From JBOGJI01 sp050747865 (GTDB taxonomy: Bacteria; Acidobacteriota; Thermoanaerobaculia; Multivoradales; JAHEKO01), in the NCBI GenBank assembly GCA_050747865.1, contig JBOGJI010000050.1, forward strand, positions 1 through 43,701: a DNA stretch of 43,701 nt, read 5' to 3'. Positions 7,558 through 20,203 of the stretch are shown in pieces. The stretch's first letter is position 1. Every line of letters begins with the position of its first letter. Below the pieces are notes generated by a model that was given only the letters and a program-made list of their open reading frames with translations, ran no database searches and was not told the DNA's origin. The position numbers and the translations under genes are program-made.

Positions 7558-8588
7558 AGCGTCGCGGATCGCATCGGCTTGCGTTGACGCAAGGAGATCC
7601 GGCCGGAGTCGGTCCCGAGATCGTTCTCAAGGTCTTGCCAAACGAGTCCGCGGAGACCGATTGGCGGCCGTTGGTGATCGCTGAATGGGCCGCCCTGGAG
7701 CCGCTGCGGCCTGTGGTGCCGGGGGCGCCTTGGGAGCGGCTGGTACAGGTAGGCGTGCCGAGCGCGGAGCGGCTGGCGGCGATCGAGGATAGTGGCGGCA
7801 TCCCTGTGATCGATCCGGTGGAGGAGGCTCGCCGGGTCGAGCCGGGACGGTCTGGGCCGGCGGACGCCGCGGGGGCCCTGGCAGCGCTGGACTCCGGGAT
7901 CGCGGCGGTGCGGTCTGGGTTGGCCGCGGCGCTGGTCACGGCGCCGGTCAGCAAGGCCTCGATCGCTCTGCATGTGCGCGCCGACTTCCGCGGGCACACC
8001 GAATATCTGGCGCTCGCCTGCGGTCTGGAGCGCTACGGCCGCGACTACCTGATGGCTTTTCTCGGAGGCGATCTGCAAGTGGCGCTGTTGTCGACGCATC
8101 TGCCGCTCGCGGAGGCGATCGCGGGGGTGCGGCGGCAGGCGATCGAGGAGGCGCTGGCCTGTCTGGCGCGGCACGCCGGCGGGCGCATCGCGGTGGCGGG
8201 CTTGAATCCGCATGCCGGCGAGGGCGGCCTGATCGGCGGCGAGGAGCGGACGGAGATCGCTCCCGCGGTGGAGAGCGTGCGCGGGGAGGGCGTGGACGCC
8301 CACGGACCGGAGAGCCCCGACTCCCTGTTCGCACGGGCGCGTCGCGGCGAGTTCGACTGGGTGCTGGCGCTCTACCACGATCAGGGCCTGGTGGCGGTCA
8401 AGACGGCCGCCTTCGGCAGCGCCACTAATTGGACCCTCGGCCTTCCCTTCCTGCGCACTTCGGTCGATCACGGGACCGCCTTCGAGATCGCCGGCTCGGG
8501 CCGCGCCGACGCCACTCCTCTGGCGGGAGTCATCGAGACCACCCTCGGGTTCCTGCGCGGCCGGCTGCCTCGGCGGACAGGCTGCTAG
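7554..8588 (+). CDS. pdxA: 4-hydroxythreonine-4-phosphate dehydrogenase
   Basis: PdxA oxidises 4-phosphohydroxy-L-threonine in the DXP-dependent pyridoxal 5'-phosphate pathway. Motifs are intact: LTQGDPAGVGPEI, TAPVSKASI, GHTEYLA, LNPHAGEGG, ALYHDQGLVAVK and TSVDHGTAFEIAG. The metal-binding histidines lie in GHTEYLA, NPHAGE and YHDQG. The only start giving the family N-terminus is TTG at 7554, which overlaps the previous stop (TTGA), so translation is probably coupled. Length is 344 residues, slightly over the family norm of about 330. serS follows 12 nt after the stop. Confidence 0.94.
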   Translation: MKRRGSHRLALTQGDPAGVGPEIVLKVLPNESAETDWRPLVIAEWAALEPLRPVVPGAPWERLVQVGVPSAERLAAIEDSGGIPVIDPVEEARRVEPGRSGPADAAGALAALDSGIAAVRSGLAAALVTAPVSKASIALHVRADFRGHTEYLALACGLERYGRDYLMAFLGGDLQVALLSTHLPLAEAIAGVRRQAIEEALACLARHAGGRIAVAGLNPHAGEGGLIGGEERTEIAPAVESVRGEGVDAHGPESPDSLFARARRGEFDWVLALYHDQGLVAVKTAAFGSATNWTLGLPFLRTSVDHGTAFEIAGSGRADATPLAGVIETTLGFLRGRLPRRTGC

Positions 8589-8600
8589 ACTCCGCGGCCC

Positions 8601-9887
8601 ATGTTGCCGCGGGAGCTGCTGCGCAGCGACGATCCGACGCTAGTCGCCCGCCTGGCGGCGCGCGGCGTCGATCCCGACGCCCTCGCTGAGTGGCGCCGGC
8701 TCGACACGCGCCGCCGCGAGCTCCTGGTCGAGGTGGAGGAGCGCAAGCGCCTTCGCAACGAGGCGAGCGAGGCGATCGCCCGCCTGAAACGCGAAGGGCG
8801 GGAGCAGGAGGCGCAGCAGGCCATCGGCGAGGTCGCCGCGACCAAGACCCGCATCGAGACGATCGAAGGCGAGCTCCAGGAGGTCGAGCGGGAGCTGGGG
8901 GAGCGCAGCCTCGCGCTGCCCAATCTGGCGCATGAGAGCGTGCCCGAAGGCGCCGACGAGACCGCGAACCGGGTGGAGCGCGTGGTCGGCGAGCCGACCG
9001 CCTTCGAGTTCGAGCCGCGCGCCCACTGGGATCTCGGTCCGGCCCTCGGCATCCTCGACTTCGAGCGCGGCGCCAAGCTCGCGGGGGCCCGCTTCACGAC
9101 CTATTTCGGCGCCGGGGCGAGGCTCGAGCGTGCGCTCATCCAGTTCATGCTGGATCTCCACACCGCGCAGCACGGCTACACCGAGGTTTTGCCCCCCTTC
9201 GCGGTCAACCGCAAGGCTTTGACCGCTACCGGACATCTGCCGAAGTTCGGTGAAGACCTCTTCCACCTCGAGGGCACCGACTACTTCCTGGTCCCCACCG
9301 CCGAAGTGCCGCTGACCGGGCTGCACGCCGGCGAGGTCCTGAGCGAGGCCGACCTGCCTCGACGCTACGTCGCCTACACACCCTGCTTTCGCGCCGAGGC
9401 GGGCTCCCACGGCCGGGACGTGCGCGGCCTCATCCGCCAGCACCAATTCAACAAGGTGGAGCTGGTGCAGCTGGCGCATCCGGAGCGCAGCTATGAGGCG
9501 CTTGAGGAGCTCACCGGCCACGCCGAAGAGGTGCTGAAACGCCTGGAGCTTCCCTATCGCGTGGCGACCCTTTCGACCGGCGACCTGGGATTCGCGGCCG
9601 CCAAGACCTACGACCTCGAAGTCTGGCTCCCCGGCCAGAACGCCTACCGCGAGATCTCCTCCTGCTCCAACTGCGAGGCCTTCCAGGCGCGCCGCGCCGA
9701 CCTCAAGTTCCGCCCCGCCGACGGCGGGAAGGCGCGCCACCTCCACACTTTGAACGGCTCCGGCCTCGCCGTCGGCCGCACCCTCATCGCCATCCTCGAG
9801 AACTTCCAGCAACCCGACGGCTCGGTCCACATCCCCAAGGCCCTCCACCCCCACACGGGCTTCGAGAGGATTCCCGCCGAAGCTTGA
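8601..9887 (+). CDS. serS: Serine--tRNA ligase
   Basis: SerRS charges tRNA-Ser with serine and also supplies seryl-tRNA-Sec where selenocysteine is used. The 428-residue protein has the N-terminal tRNA-binding coiled coil (about residues 25-105, rich in Glu/Arg/Lys) and a class II catalytic core. Motif 2 is CFRAEAGSHGRDVRGL; motif 3 is in SGLAVGRTLIAILEN, followed by GSVHIPKAL. EISSCSNCEAFQARR is also typical. The ATG at 8601 gives the usual N-terminus. A serine tRNA gene begins 20 nt after the stop, an uncommonly direct pairing of synthetase and cognate tRNA. Confidence 0.97.
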   Translation: MLPRELLRSDDPTLVARLAARGVDPDALAEWRRLDTRRRELLVEVEERKRLRNEASEAIARLKREGREQEAQQAIGEVAATKTRIETIEGELQEVERELGERSLALPNLAHESVPEGADETANRVERVVGEPTAFEFEPRAHWDLGPALGILDFERGAKLAGARFTTYFGAGARLERALIQFMLDLHTAQHGYTEVLPPFAVNRKALTATGHLPKFGEDLFHLEGTDYFLVPTAEVPLTGLHAGEVLSEADLPRRYVAYTPCFRAEAGSHGRDVRGLIRQHQFNKVELVQLAHPERSYEALEELTGHAEEVLKRLELPYRVATLSTGDLGFAAAKTYDLEVWLPGQNAYREISSCSNCEAFQARRADLKFRPADGGKARHLHTLNGSGLAVGRTLIAILENFQQPDGSVHIPKALHPHTGFERIPAEA

Positions 9888-9907
9888 CACGCTATGCTGG
9901 CCGCCGC

Positions 9908-9993
9908 GGAGGGGTGCTCCGAACGGTAAGGAACCGGTCTTGAAAACCGGCGCCCGCAAGGGCTTGTGGGTTCGAATCCCACCCCCTCCGCCA
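9908..9993 (+). tRNA. tRNA-Ser (anticodon UGA), CCA encoded
   Basis: The acceptor stem GGAGGGG (9908-9914) pairs with CCCCTCC (9983-9989), followed by discriminator G and an encoded CCA (9991-9993). The anticodon arm is CCGGT-CTTGAAA-ACCGG with TGA at 9941-9943, reading UCA codons. A long variable arm (GCCC/GGGC) is diagnostic of a class II serine tRNA. The T-arm is GTGGG-TTCGAAT-CCCAC. It may be co-transcribed with serS; TATGCT at 9893-9898 is a possible own -10 box. Confidence 0.97.
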
Positions 9994-10020
9994 GGATCTG
10001 TCCCCTAGAATCGGGCTCGA

Positions 10021-11994
10021 ATGGAAGTCGCGTTCTTACGCGAGGCGGTTACCGTGCTGGCCGCCGCGGTCGGGGTGGTGCTGGTCTGTGCCCGGGTGCG
10101 GGTGCCGGCCGTGGTCGGGCTGCTGCTGACCGGGCTGCTCATCGGGCCGGGCGGCCTGGGATGGGTCGGCGACACCGAGCGGGTGGCGATCTTCGCCGAG
10201 CTCGGGGTCGCCTTCCTGCTCTTCGCCATCGGCGCCGAGCTGCGGCTCTCCGAGCTCAAGGAGCTGGGGCGCCCGTTCCTGCTCGGCGGGTCCGGGCAGT
10301 GCGCGCTGACCGGGGCGCTGGGAGCGGCTGTCGCCCTGGCCCTGGGGCAGCCGCCGGCCACCGCGATCTTCCTCGGCCTGGCCCTGTGCCTCTCCAGCAC
10401 CGCCGTCGTGCTCAAGCTCTACGAGGCGCGGCGGGAGACCGGCACGCCGCAGGGCCGGATCTCGCTTGCCGTCCTGCTGTTCCAGGACCTGCTGGTCGTC
10501 CCGATCGTGGTCCTCACACCGCTGCTGGCGGCGGGACCGTCGCTCTCCGCGGTCGGTCCCCTCGTCGGACGCCTCCTCCTCGCCGTGCTGGTCCTGCTGG
10601 TGCTCTCGCTCGTCGCCCGTTACCTGATGCCCCCGGTTCTCGACCTGATCGTGCGCAGCCGCGTGCGCGAGCTCTTCGTGCTCGGCGCCGTGACCCTCTG
10701 CCTGGCCCTCTCCTGGATGACCGGCGCGCTGGGCTTCTCGCTCGCCCTTGGCGCCTTCCTCGCCGGGCTCCTGGTGGCCGAGACCGAATACAGCCACCAG
10801 GTCCTGGCCGACGTCGTCCCCTTCCGCGACCTCTTCGCCAGCGTCTTCTTCATCTCCGTCGGCATGCTGGTCGACGTCGCGTTCGCCGTCGAGCACCTGC
10901 CCGAGCTGGTCGCCCTGGCCCTGCTGGTGATCGCCGGCAAGGCCATCGCCACGGCCGTGGCGCTGCGCCTGATCCGCTATCCCATCCGCATCGCCGTGCT
11001 CGTCGGCCTCGGTCTGGCCCAGATCGGCGAGTTCTCCTTCGTGGTCATGGAAGTGGGCCGGCGCGTCGGGCTGCTCGGCGCGGAACAGTTCCAGGCCCTG
11101 CTGGTCACCGCCGTCCTCACGCTGGTTCTCACGCCTTTGCTCGTCGGCGCGGCGCCCAGGCTCGGTCGTTGGGCCGCCGACCTGGCACCGGGTGACCCCT
11201 CCGGGCGGTCGGCGGCGGAGCGGCTCGAGGGTCACGTGATCGTCATCGGCTTCGGCATGAACGGCCGCATGCTGAGCCGCGTGCTGCGCCAGACCGGGAT
11301 TCCCTATGTGGTCGTCGAGCTCAATCCGACGGCGGTGGCGGAGGCGCACCGGGAGGAGGTCCCGGTCCTCTTCGGCGACGCCACCCGGAACGCGATCCTC
11401 GAGAGCGCCGGCGTCGAGCGGGCGCGCGTCGCCGTCTTCGCCATTTCCGACCCGGTCGCCACCCGGCGCTCCGTCCGCCTCGCCCGCGAGCTCAACCCGG
11501 CCTTGCACATCCTGGTCCGCACGCGCCAGGTCGACCAGATCGAGGCGTTCCGCCGGGACGGGGCGGACCAGGTGGTGGCCGAGGAGTTCGAGTCCGCCAT
11601 CGAGATCTTCACCCGCGTCCTCGCCCAATATCACGTGCCCCGCAACGTGGTGCGGGCCCAGACGCGGGTCCTGCGCGCCGAGGGCTACCAGATGCTGCGC
11701 GCCGAGCCGATCGGGCGGCAGGTGCCGGAGGCGGTGCTCGACGCCCTGGCCGCCGGCACCACCGACCTCTACCGCGTCACCGCGGACGGCGGCCTGGCGG
11801 GCCGGACGCTGCGCCAGCTCGACCTCCGGCGCGCCGCCGGAGCGACGGTCATCGCGGTGGTGCGCGGCGAGGAATCGTTCCCCAACCCGGCGCCCGACGT
11901 CTCCCTCGCGGCCGGTGACTGTCTGGTCCTCGTCGGCAGCCACGAGGAGATCGATCGCGCCTTCGCCTACCTCGACGGCACTCCGAAGGAGTAG
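10021..11994 (+). CDS. CPA2-family monovalent cation:proton antiporter with RCK domains (KefB/YbaL-like)
   Basis: An inner-membrane antiporter of 657 residues. Residues 1-~385 hold about 12 hydrophobic segments of the Na+/H+ exchanger fold (for example AELGVAFLLFAIGAEL, LALCLSSTAVVLKL and LAVLLFQDLLVVPIVVLTPLL). A TrkA-N (RCK) nucleotide-binding domain starts near residue 403 with HVIVIGFGMNGRMLSR, a Rossmann GxGxxG loop. A TrkA-C domain ends the protein (~570-650). This layout is that of KefB/KefC/YbaL K+/H+ antiporters. The ion and the ligand controlling the RCK domain cannot be told. The gene is probably monocistronic, 27 nt after the tRNA, and no KefG/KefF-type ancillary gene is adjacent. 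Confidence 0.88.
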   Translation: MEVAFLREAVTVLAAAVGVVLVCARVRVPAVVGLLLTGLLIGPGGLGWVGDTERVAIFAELGVAFLLFAIGAELRLSELKELGRPFLLGGSGQCALTGALGAAVALALGQPPATAIFLGLALCLSSTAVVLKLYEARRETGTPQGRISLAVLLFQDLLVVPIVVLTPLLAAGPSLSAVGPLVGRLLLAVLVLLVLSLVARYLMPPVLDLIVRSRVRELFVLGAVTLCLALSWMTGALGFSLALGAFLAGLLVAETEYSHQVLADVVPFRDLFASVFFISVGMLVDVAFAVEHLPELVALALLVIAGKAIATAVALRLIRYPIRIAVLVGLGLAQIGEFSFVVMEVGRRVGLLGAEQFQALLVTAVLTLVLTPLLVGAAPRLGRWAADLAPGDPSGRSAAERLEGHVIVIGFGMNGRMLSRVLRQTGIPYVVVELNPTAVAEAHREEVPVLFGDATRNAILESAGVERARVAVFAISDPVATRRSVRLARELNPALHILVRTRQVDQIEAFRRDGADQVVAEEFESAIEIFTRVLAQYHVPRNVVRAQTRVLRAEGYQMLRAEPIGRQVPEAVLDALAAGTTDLYRVTADGGLAGRTLRQLDLRRAAGATVIAVVRGEESFPNPAPDVSLAAGDCLVLVGSHEEIDRAFAYLDGTPKE

Positions 11995-12071
11995 AATGGC
12001 GGCAGGTGAGAACCACGCCTGGCGATCATCCGGTCCGCCTGGTGGCGAGACCGGCCGTTGAACCGGGGCGG

Positions 12072-12083
12072 GGCCGTACGGCC
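12072..12083. promoter_or_regulatory. Perfect 12-bp palindrome upstream of the glycine-rich protein gene
   Basis: GGCCGTACGGCC at 12072-12083 lies 26 bp upstream of the next start codon. It is a possible operator or leader hairpin, though short palindromes are easy to meet in GC-rich DNA. Confidence 0.3.
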
Positions 12084-12109
12084 GCGCGCCAGAAAAGGAG
12101 GAGGATTCC

Positions 12110-12373
12110 ATGGAAGGCGCACTCGGCAGCTGGCTGATCAGCCTGATTAGCGGAGGTGTCGGCGGCAACGTCGGCGGGTTCCTCAACAAGAGCCGGAGCC
12201 TGGGGCCGGTGCTGAACACCATCCTCGGCGCGGTGGGCGGCGTAGGTGGCGGCCAGCTCCTGCCCCAGCTCATCGAGGGCCTCCAGGGCATGGGCGCCGG
12301 CGGCAACGCCGGCCTCTCCGCCGTGGTCGGCCTCCTGCTCCCCCTGATCGTCGGCTTCTTCAAGAAGAAGTAG
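12110..12373 (+). CDS. Small glycine-rich hydrophobic protein of unknown function
   Basis: This 87-residue protein has an exceptionally strong start signal for this window: two overlapping AGGAGG copies (12096-12104), ending 5 nt before ATG. It is very Gly-rich, with GG-x-GG and GxxxG spacing (SGGVGGNVGGFLN, GAVGGVGGGQLLPQL). A C-terminal hydrophobic helix, LSAVVGLLLPLIVGFF, ends in KKK. It has no charged catalytic residues and no cleavable signal peptide. Glycine-zipper membrane proteins, holin- or bacteriocin-like peptides and small membrane-stress proteins share such features, but no family is claimed. The gene stands alone between the antiporter and the efflux operon, with a perfect 18-bp palindrome just after its stop. 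Confidence 0.75.
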   Translation: MEGALGSWLISLISGGVGGNVGGFLNKSRSLGPVLNTILGAVGGVGGGQLLPQLIEGLQGMGAGGNAGLSAVVGLLLPLIVGFFKKK

Positions 12374-12380
12374 ACGACCC

Positions 12381-12398
12381 GCCGGACCCGGGTCCGGC
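12381..12398. terminator. Perfect 18-bp palindrome after the glycine-rich protein gene
   Basis: GCCGGACCCGGGTCCGGC lies 7 nt after the TAG stop. The position fits a transcript-end hairpin, but no T-tract follows, so termination would need another factor. It could also protect the 3' end of the short mRNA. Confidence 0.45.
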
Positions 12399-12466
12399 CC
12401 GGCGAGGGCATCCTCCGGCCGGCGGTCGGCAGGGGATGTCCTCGCCTTCCCTTTTCCACCCGCCGC

Positions 12467-12500
12467 CTTTCCGATCGATCAGGGGGTCGATAACGGAAAG
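12467..12500. promoter_or_regulatory. Bulged 12-bp hairpin upstream of the efflux operon
   Basis: CTTTCCG (12467-12473) pairs with CGGAAAG (12494-12500), and ATCGA (12474-12478) with TCGAT (12487-12491), leaving an 8-nt loop and an AA bulge. It lies about 125 bp before the MFP start in a 251-bp gene-free stretch that has no other evident gene. It is a candidate leader hairpin or operator; function is unknown. Confidence 0.4.
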
Positions 12501-12624
12501 TCCTGCCGAATCGTCGTGTGAAACGAAGCCCGCCGCGGGCCCGTAGTAGTCATTGCGTGGCTGGTTGATCGGGTGTACCAATGGAATGGAGGGCAGGGGT
12601 GAGGGCGCGCGGGGTAGACACGCC

Positions 12625-13821
12625 ATGACAGACGAAGAGCGGATCGAAGAGGAAGCCACTGGCGAAGCGCGGGTCACGGCGAGACGGCGGTGGCGGCGGT
12701 GGAAGTGGTTGTCGCTTGCCGGCGGAACCGTCCTGGCCGCGGGCCTGGTCGTGTTCGCCTTGAGCATGGGCGCCGACGGGGCGAGCGGCGCCGGGGAGCA
12801 GGAGGCCGAGGCTGCGGAGGACGGGGAGGCGAAGGACGGCGAAGACGAGAAGGCACCGGTGCCGGTGGAGGTCGTGAGCCTCGAGCGCGGCGAGGTCTCC
12901 TCGTACATCTCCGCCACCGCCAACCTGGTCGCCGAGCGGGACGTCACCGTGGTCTCCGAGGCCGAAGGTCGCGTGACGGCCTTGAACGTCGAAGAAGGGG
13001 ATCACGTAGGCGCCGGGGACGTGCTGGCGGTGCTCGACAGCGAAGACGAGCAGATCGCGACGCGCAAGGCGGAGGTCTTGCGGGACAAGGCCCGGGTCGC
13101 CTATGAGCGGGCCGCCGACCTGCTGCAGCAGCAGCTGGTGAGCCAGCAGGAGCACGACCAGCTGCAGGCCGACCTCGAGGTCGCGGAGCAGGAGCTCATC
13201 GACGCCCGCTTGCGGCTGCGGCGCACCAGCTTCCGGGCGCCGTTCTCCGGCCGGGTGACGTCGCGGCGGATCCAGGTCGGGCAGCACATCCGGCCGGGCG
13301 ACCAGCTCTTCCAGATCACCGACTTCGATCCCCTGATCGCCGTCATCCACCTGCCGGAGACCGACGTGTTGGCCTTGACCCCGGGACGCGAGGTGCGCCT
13401 CGCCTTGAACGCCGACCCGCGGGTCCGTTTCGCCGGGCGCATCCGGCAGATCAGCCCGGTCGTGGACACCGCGACCGGCACCGTCAAGCTGACGATCGAG
13501 GCCCAGGAGCCGCCGGAGGGCGTGCGCCCCGGCGGCTTCGTGGCCGTCAATATCGTGCGCGAGAGCCGCCCGCGCAGCCTGCTGCTGCCGAAGCGGGCAG
13601 TGGTCCGGGAGCTGCAGGCCAGCCATGTGTTCGTGGCGCAGAAAGACGTCGCCAAGCGGCGGCGCGTCGAGTTGGGGATCGAGGAAGGCGAGTGGGTCGA
13701 GGCACTCTCCGGCGTCAAGGCCGGCGAGCGGGTGGTGGTCGCGGGGCAGGGGGGTCTCAAGGAGGGCGCCGCGATCCGCATCCTCGAGCCCGGGGACGAC
13801 GAGGCCGGCGGACAGGGCTAG
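12625..13821 (+). CDS. RND efflux periplasmic adaptor (membrane fusion protein)
   Basis: A 398-residue MFP/HlyD-type adaptor that would link inner-membrane RND pumps to an outer-membrane channel. A cytoplasmic basic stretch (ARRRWRRWKW) precedes one membrane anchor (about residues 32-51). An acidic, disordered linker follows (EQEAEAAEDGEAKDGEDE). The lipoyl-like domain shows VVSEAEGRVTALNVEEGDHV, then an alpha-hairpin with LLQQQLVSQQEHDQL, then LRRTSFRAPFSGRVTSRRI, beta-barrel and membrane-proximal domains. ATG at 12625 was chosen because the membrane anchor follows it directly; upstream in-frame starts add a poorly conserved tail. It is 12 nt from the first RND gene. Confidence 0.9.
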   Translation: MTDEERIEEEATGEARVTARRRWRRWKWLSLAGGTVLAAGLVVFALSMGADGASGAGEQEAEAAEDGEAKDGEDEKAPVPVEVVSLERGEVSSYISATANLVAERDVTVVSEAEGRVTALNVEEGDHVGAGDVLAVLDSEDEQIATRKAEVLRDKARVAYERAADLLQQQLVSQQEHDQLQADLEVAEQELIDARLRLRRTSFRAPFSGRVTSRRIQVGQHIRPGDQLFQITDFDPLIAVIHLPETDVLALTPGREVRLALNADPRVRFAGRIRQISPVVDTATGTVKLTIEAQEPPEGVRPGGFVAVNIVRESRPRSLLLPKRAVVRELQASHVFVAQKDVAKRRRVELGIEEGEWVEALSGVKAGERVVVAGQGGLKEGAAIRILEPGDDEAGGQG

Positions 13822-13833
13822 GGTGCCGGCGCC

Positions 13834-17084
<3,251 letters not shown>

Positions 17085-17088
<4 letters not shown>

Positions 17089-20000
17089 GCCTGCCGCGCC
17101 TCGCCGTCAACCGCCCGGTGACGACGGCGATGTTGCTGGTCAGCGTCCTGGTGCTCGGCGGCATCGCCGCCTTCCGCCTGCCGCTGGCCTATCTGCCGGA
17201 GGTCGATTTCCCGTTCGTCGGCGTGGAGATCCCGTACCCGAACTCGAATCCGCAGCAGATCGAGCGCGAGATCACCAAGCCGGTCGAGGAGGTGCTGGCG
17301 ACCCTGCCGGGCATCAAGAAGCTGAGCTCGCGGTCGACCGCCGACGAAGCGTCGATCTTCCTCGAGTTCGACTGGGGCAACGAGCTGGACGTCGTCCGCA
17401 TGCTGGTCTCCGAGAAGATGGACCAGGTCAAGCGGGAGCTGCCGGCGGGGATCGGCGAGATCGTCATCTTCTCGTTCAACACCTCCGACATCCCGGTGGT
17501 CCAGGGACGGGTCTCGTCCCGCGGCGTCGACCTGGCGGCGAGCTACGAGCTCATCGAGGCGCGCATCTTGAACCGCCTGCGCCGCGTCCCCGGCGTTGCC
17601 CGCGTGACGCTCGGGGGGGTGGCGCCGCGGGAGATCTTCATCGACCTGATCCTCGACAAGGTGAAACTGCACAACGTCGATATCGGGGCGCTCATCACGA
17701 AGCTGCAGGGCGCGTCCGGCAATCTGGTCCTCGGCCAGGTCGACGACTCGGGGCTGCGCTTCACGGCGCGCGCCGTGGGCCAGCTCGTCTCCGTCGAGCA
17801 GATCCGCGAGCTGCGCGTCGACGAGCGCGGCCTCAAGCTCGCCGACATCGCCGAGATCAATTACGAGCAACCCCCCCTCGACCATGGCCGCCATCTCAAT
17901 CGCACCTATGCCGTGGCGCTCGAGGTCTTCAAGGAGTCGACTGCGAACACGGTCGAGGTGGTGGAGAGCGTCATGCGGGTGCTCGAGGAGGACGTCGGCC
18001 GGGATCCACTGCTCCGGGGTATCAACGTCTTCGTCTGGGAGGACCAGGGCGAGATCATCACCGACGGCATCCAGGGACTGCTCCTGGCCGGGCTTGCCGG
18101 TTCGTTGCTCGCCGTCTTCAGCCTCTACTTCTTCCTGCGCCGCTTCGATTCCACCTTTATCGTCTCGCTTTCGATCCCGTTTTCGGTGATCGCCGCCTGC
18201 GGGATCCTCTACTTCATGGGCGGCACCCTCAACATTCTCTCCATGATGGGGCTGATGCTGGCGGTCGGCATGCTGGTGGACAACGCCGTGGTCGTGCTCG
18301 AGTCAATCGACCGTCGCCACCGCACCGAGAAGAGCCGCCACCAGGCGGCCCTCGACGGCGCCCGGCAGGTGGCGGTGGCGGTGGCCACCTCGACGCTGAC
18401 CACGGTCATCGTCTTCCTGCCGCTGTTGGTGGGAGACAAGACCGAGCTCGGCACCTGGCTCAAGGAGATCGGCGTCGCCATCACCATTGCGCTCGGCTGC
18501 TCGCTGTTCACCGCGATGACGCTGATCCCGCTGATGGCGCCGCACGTGCTCGGCCGCCGGCGCTCGCGGCCGATTGCGGCCGTCGAATGGCTGGAGGAGC
18601 GCTACGTGCGCATCCTGCGCTGGACGCTCTCCCACCGGCTGGCCACCTTCGGTCTGCTGGTCCTGGTCCTGGCGGCCGGTCTGGTGCCGTTTTTGACCGG
18701 CATGGTCGAGGCGGCGATGTTCTCGGGCACCCGCAACGAGCGGCTCTTCCTGAACTACGAGTTTGCCGACTTCACCTACAAGGGAGATGTCGAGCGGGTC
18801 ATCGACCGGGTCGAGACGTTTCTCACCAACAGGAAGCAGGAATACGGGATCGAGTCGCTCTACAGCTACTGGGAAGAGAATTCCGCCTTCACGACGCTGA
18901 CGCTGCAGCGCCGGGACCTCGACGACGACGAGATCAAGGAGCTACGCCAGCGAGTGCGCGATGAGCTGCCGGTGATCCCGGGGGTGCGCCTGGTCTTCGA
19001 CGACGACTCCGAGTCCGGCGGCAGCTCGACCTTCTTCGCGGTGAAGTTTTTCGGCCAGGACACCGGGCTGCTCGAGGGCTTCGCCACCGAGGCGGCGCGG
19101 CGGTTGGAGACCGTCGAGGGCGTGCAGGACGTGCGCACGCCGTTCCAGTCGGCGCAGCGCGAGATCGAGGTCACCATCAACCGCGACAAGGCGGCGCGGC
19201 TGGGCCTCGCCGCCGGCGACCTGGCGGACGTCTTCTCCTTCACCCTGGGCTCCCTGCGCCTGCCGCGCTTCAACGCCGGCGAGCGGGAGGTCGACACCTG
19301 GCTCGGTCTGCGCCTCGAGGACCGCGAGAACCTCCAAGACTTGAAGGCCATTCCCGTGGGCGGCGGCGAAGGCAGGGCACCGGTCCTGCTGGGCGACATC
19401 GCGAGCTTCCGCGTCGTCCCGCGCCCGAAGGAGATCGTGCGCGAGAACCGCAAGGTCCGCATCGAGGTCCGCGGCACCTACGAGGGGGACGACTGGGAGA
19501 GCGCCAAGACCGAGATCGAGGGACTGATGAACGCCTTCGACATGCCGCCCGGGACCTCCTGGGGCTGGAACGACCGCATCATCGAGCAGGAGGGCGAGAG
19601 TGAGCAGATGATGGTCAACCTCCTGCTCGCCCTGATCCTGGTCTACATCGTCATGGCGTCGCTGTTCGAATCGCTGGCCCAGCCGTTCGCCATCCTGGCG
19701 TCGATCCTGTTCGCCCTGCCCGGCATCGCCTGGGGGCTGGCGCTGACCGGCACCAAGTTCAACATCATGGCCCAGATCGGGATCCTCATCCTGATGGGCA
19801 TTGTGGTGAACAACGGCATCGTGCTGCTGGACCAGGTCAACCGCCTGCGCCGCTCGGGGTTGGCGCGCGACGAGGCGATCTTCCAGGCCGGCCGCGAGCG
19901 CCTGCGCCCCATCCTGATGACCGCCGTGACGACGATCCTGGGCCTCCTGCCGCTTGCCCTGCGCGGCCCCAACGCCGCCGGCATCTTCTACTACCCCCTC

Positions 20001-20162
20001 GCCCGCACCGTCATGGGCGGCCTCTTCACCTCCTCCCTCCTCACCCTGCTCGCCCTGCCCTACATCATGATCGGCGTCGAAGCCGTCGCCGCCTGGCTCC
20101 GCCGCATCTGGCGCACCTCCGCCCCACAGCGCTCTGTTGGCCAAGCCGTGCTCGAACGCTGA
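17085..20162 (+). CDS. RND efflux permease, second of a tandem pair
   Basis: A 1025-residue RND permease homologous but not closely similar to its upstream partner. It begins MSLPRLAVNRPVTTAMLLVS and has the same double TM6-loop layout. TM4 carries LAVGMLVDNAVVVLES, with D399-N400. The C-terminal half has QIGILILMGIVVNNGIVLLD. One adaptor plus two different coupled permeases is the arrangement of heteromeric pumps such as MdtABC, which suggests a mixed trimer. No outer-membrane TolC-like gene is adjacent, so the channel must be encoded elsewhere. The gene is convergent with the ABC exporter, 41 bp away. Confidence 0.92.
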
Positions 20163-20203
20163 ACGGCCGCAGGAGACGCGGTGCCGGGCGGAGCGGTCGG
20201 GTT

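Noticed and set aside
9884..9889. TTGACA just before tRNA-Ser as a -35 box
   Set aside because: The only -10-like box (TATGCT at 9893-9898) is 3 bp away, far too close. The hexamer simply spans the serS stop codon.
11997..12061. A 21-codon ORF between the antiporter and the glycine-rich protein gene
   Set aside because: No ribosome-binding site and no meaningful peptide; not supported as a leader peptide.
10036..12459. An 807-codon minus-strand frame opposite the antiporter gene
   Set aside because: Composition is that of antisense high-GC sequence; the plus strand has a complete CPA2 antiporter.
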